The notes under the pieces were generated by a model, which made no database searches, was not told where the DNA came from, and saw only the letters and a program-made list of their open reading frames with translations. Positions 61,947-63,920 of a stretch of DNA of 63,920 bases are shown piece by piece (within the stretch, counting starts at the first letter, position 1; each line of letters starts with the position of its first letter). The stretch is from Bacillota bacterium (GTDB lineage: Bacteria > Bacillota > Clostridia > Lachnospirales > Lachnospiraceae). Location of the stretch: positions 1 through 63,920 of the forward strand of contig JAEYJO010000034.1 in assembly GCA_023408815.1 (NCBI GenBank). Direction: 5' to 3'. The position numbers were made by a program, and so were the translations under genes.

Positions 61947-63731
61947 ATGAGTGAGCATAGAAAAAAACGTGTGAGGTACAACAAGAAGCATGTAGCGGTG
62001 GTGGCCGGATCGGGAGCCGCCCTCCTTCTTGTGCTGGTACTTGCTGTTATTTTGGTAAAGTCCGTATTTTTTGGAGAGAAAAAGGAGGATACGGAAGTGG
62101 CCGCCGTTCAGGTACTTGAGGAAACCCAGGAGCCGGCCGAAGAGGAGCCCCTGGAGGAGGCGGAAGGAGAAGCTGATGCGGAGACAGAAGAATTGCATGT
62201 AGTCGCCGATGTAGCGGAGATGGACGATGATGAAGACCCTCAGGAAGCGGAAAGCATAGGTGAGGACGGTGCAGGAGCAGCGTCGGATATAAGCGCGGTT
62301 ATTAAAGGGGCCAATGAAACCGGAGAGGTTTCCTATGGCATCGACGTGGCCAAATGGCAGGGAACCATAGACTGGGAGCAAGTAGCCGACTCCGGCGTAG
62401 AATTCGCTATTATCCGTGTGGGCTACCGTACCCAGAAAACGGGAATCATTATGGAGGACCCTCTAGCAAAATATAATATGCAGCAGGCTAAAGAAGCAGG
62501 GCTTAAATTAGGCGTTTATTTTTTCTCAACAGCGATAACGCAGGAAGAGGCCAGAGAGGAAGCTGCGTGGGTAACGAGCTTCATCGCCCAGTATCCCATC
62601 ACCTATCCGGTAGTTTATAATTGCGAAGGTTTCCAGTCTTCTGAAAGCAGGCAGTACGGCTTGGAAAAAAGCGTGAGAAGCGACTGCGCAGCCGCATTCC
62701 TGGATTATATACAGAGCAAGGGATATACTCCTATGTTCTACGCAGCGAAAAATGAGATGCAGGGAAATATGCTGTGGGATACGGATGAAATAAGCAGTAA
62801 GTATAAGATATGGGTATCTCAGTATCCTGAGCTTCCTTATCCTCAGACCGCCTCGTCCAGTTACAGCGGCACTCATGCTATGTGGCAGTACACCAGTCAG
62901 GGCACGGTGTCCGGCGTTCCAAAGGGCGTGGACATGAATGTGGCTTATTTCAGCTATAGTCAGGCGGCGGAGGCTGTGGATGACACTCCTTATGAAGCGG
63001 TAGAGGCAGATCCGGAGGCACTGCTGGATATGACGGAAGTAAATGAGCAGGTAACCGCGAAAATAGAGACAAATCTCCGTTCGCTACCGAGTACAGCCAG
63101 CGGAGATACAATCGTGGGAAAACTGAAGAACAAAGAGGTGGTAACGAGAACCGGCATTTCTCCCAGCGGATGGTCGAGGCTTGAGTATAATGGGCAAAAG
63201 GTATATGCGGTGAGCAGCTATCTGACCACGGAGCTGGAATATGAGGCTCCGGCAGCAGCAGTACAGCCATCCTCCATTTACCAGCCGGTGAACGAGACGG
63301 TGACGGCTAAGAAGGTGACTAATCTAAGGAACGCAGCCAGTTCGGCAAGTGATGACACGATAGTGGCGGTGCTCCAAAACGGAGAAACGATAACGCGCAC
63401 CGGAATCGGAAGCAACGGCTGGTCACAGGTAGATTATAACGGACAGACCTTGTATGCCATCAGCAGCTATCTGACTACCGATTTAGGATATGTACAGACG
63501 ACTCCCGATACTTCGGTCTATACCGATGTCAACGAGCAGGTGACACCGAAGATCGAATGTAATCTCCGTACGGAACCGAGTACGGCAAACGAAGGTACGG
63601 TAGTGGCAACGATAAGGAATGGGGATGTTGTGACCAGAACAGGAATTAACCCGAATACGGGGTGGTCAAGACTCGACTATAACGGACAGACAGTATATGC
63701 GGTGAGCAGCTATCTGACACCGGTGCAGTAA
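61947..63731 (+). CDS. Membrane-anchored GH25 lysozyme-like protein with three SH3 repeats
   Basis: A 594-residue protein. A basic N-terminus and one membrane segment (about 18-38) are followed by an acidic linker (about 45-125) and a GH25 muramidase-like domain (about 130-335). Three bacterial SH3 repeats then follow, each ending YAVSSYLT or YAISSYLT (about 363-590). The first catalytic-type Asp is present in YGIDVAKWQG. At the usual D-x-E motif the sequence reads VVYNCEGF, so the first Asp is Asn. It probably binds or cleaves peptidoglycan outside the membrane. It is preceded and followed by terminators. Confidence 0.92.
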   Translation: MSEHRKKRVRYNKKHVAVVAGSGAALLLVLVLAVILVKSVFFGEKKEDTEVAAVQVLEETQEPAEEEPLEEAEGEADAETEELHVVADVAEMDDDEDPQEAESIGEDGAGAASDISAVIKGANETGEVSYGIDVAKWQGTIDWEQVADSGVEFAIIRVGYRTQKTGIIMEDPLAKYNMQQAKEAGLKLGVYFFSTAITQEEAREEAAWVTSFIAQYPITYPVVYNCEGFQSSESRQYGLEKSVRSDCAAAFLDYIQSKGYTPMFYAAKNEMQGNMLWDTDEISSKYKIWVSQYPELPYPQTASSSYSGTHAMWQYTSQGTVSGVPKGVDMNVAYFSYSQAAEAVDDTPYEAVEADPEALLDMTEVNEQVTAKIETNLRSLPSTASGDTIVGKLKNKEVVTRTGISPSGWSRLEYNGQKVYAVSSYLTTELEYEAPAAAVQPSSIYQPVNETVTAKKVTNLRNAASSASDDTIVAVLQNGETITRTGIGSNGWSQVDYNGQTLYAISSYLTTDLGYVQTTPDTSVYTDVNEQVTPKIECNLRTEPSTANEGTVVATIRNGDVVTRTGINPNTGWSRLDYNGQTVYAVSSYLTPVQ

Positions 63732-63765
63732 AAAGATAATTATTCATAATATTTGAGTTACGAAC

Positions 63766-63797
63766 AAAGGAGCATTTGAATGTACAAATGCTCCTTT
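63766..63797 (+). terminator. Strong hairpin after the GH25 gene
   Basis: Arms 63766-63778 and 63785-63797 form a perfect 13-bp stem with a 6-nt loop. The T3 at the end is part of the stem, so it terminates weakly or stabilises the mRNA end. Confidence 0.75.
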
Positions 63798-63815
63798 CAG
63801 ACCGTAGACAAAGCG

Positions 63816-63848
63816 GAGTTAGGATGCAAATCCTAACTCTATTTTTCT
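63816..63848 (+). terminator. Second hairpin, intrinsic terminator
   Basis: GAGTTAGGAT (63816-63825) pairs perfectly with ATCCTAACTC (63830-63839) around GCAA. TATTTTTCTT follows. It is probably the main terminator of the GH25 gene. Nothing further is visible to the end of the window. Confidence 0.88.
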
Positions 63849-63920
63849 TATCCATTGAGGGATTTTATATATTTGTGACCAGAAACCTGAATCAGTACCG
63901 TTCACGAGTCCTTTTCTTTC

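Overview
The window is chromosomal DNA from a low-GC, Gram-positive anaerobe, most likely a member of the Lachnospiraceae (Clostridia). The clues are the replication-origin gene order, DUF3881 and DUF4446 neighbours, a flavodiiron protein, AGGAGG-type ribosome binding sites and AT-rich intergenic DNA. It contains the chromosome origin. dnaA, dnaN, an S4-domain gene, recF, gyrB and gyrA run leftward from about 26 kb. rpmH, rnpA, yidD, yidC, jag, mnmE, mnmG and rsmG run rightward. DnaA-box-like 9-mers lie on both sides of dnaA, and most genes on each arm are co-oriented with replication away from it.

Left arm (1-17 kb). A xylo-oligosaccharide-type locus comes first: a solute-binding lipoprotein, two permeases and a GH3 glycosidase on the minus strand, a divergent AraC-type regulator, and a GH43 enzyme convergent with it. 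An aminoglycoside-phosphotransferase-fold kinase and a class B-type sortase follow. Next is a very large sortase-anchored surface protein whose reading frame is broken twice, once by an in-frame TAA and once by a frameshift. A divergent 475-residue protein that I do not recognise lies between it and gyrA.

Centre and right arm (26-43 kb). The tRNA-modification and membrane-insertion operon is followed by two alpha/beta hydrolases, a DegS-type kinase with a LuxR-type regulator, and a segregation cluster. That cluster has two perfect parS sites immediately before parA, then parB, DUF4446, an HD-GYP protein, serS and DUF3881.

Far right (43-63.9 kb). A tRNA-Arg(CCT) gene, preceded by a 67-nt hairpin, is followed by an oligopeptide/nickel-type ABC operon. 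This operon has a fused double ATPase and CCC-rich proline codon use. A flavodiiron protein follows, then a minus-strand metal-ATPase locus comprising a 26-residue ORF, a DUF6110 gene and a P1B-like ATPase. After it come a DUF6688-like membrane protein with a SsuA/ThiY-type ABC system, an alpha/beta hydrolase, a DEDDh exonuclease, a D,D-carboxypeptidase, trmB, thioredoxin and a membrane-anchored GH25/SH3 protein.

The most interesting unexplained signals are listed here. (i) A 62-bp inverted repeat pair (43.5 and 53.2 kb) has a hairpin whose two stem differences both preserve pairing. (ii) An elaborate hairpin abuts the tRNA. (iii) Twin palindromes lie upstream of dnaA. (iv) A long hairpin lies between the ABC binding protein and its permease. 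(v) A 26-codon ORF with a strong ribosome binding site lies upstream of the DUF6110 gene. (vi) A ~110-nt palindrome lies between convergent genes at 59 kb. (vii) The sortase-substrate gene is doubly broken. I found no prophage, CRISPR array, insertion sequence or rRNA.
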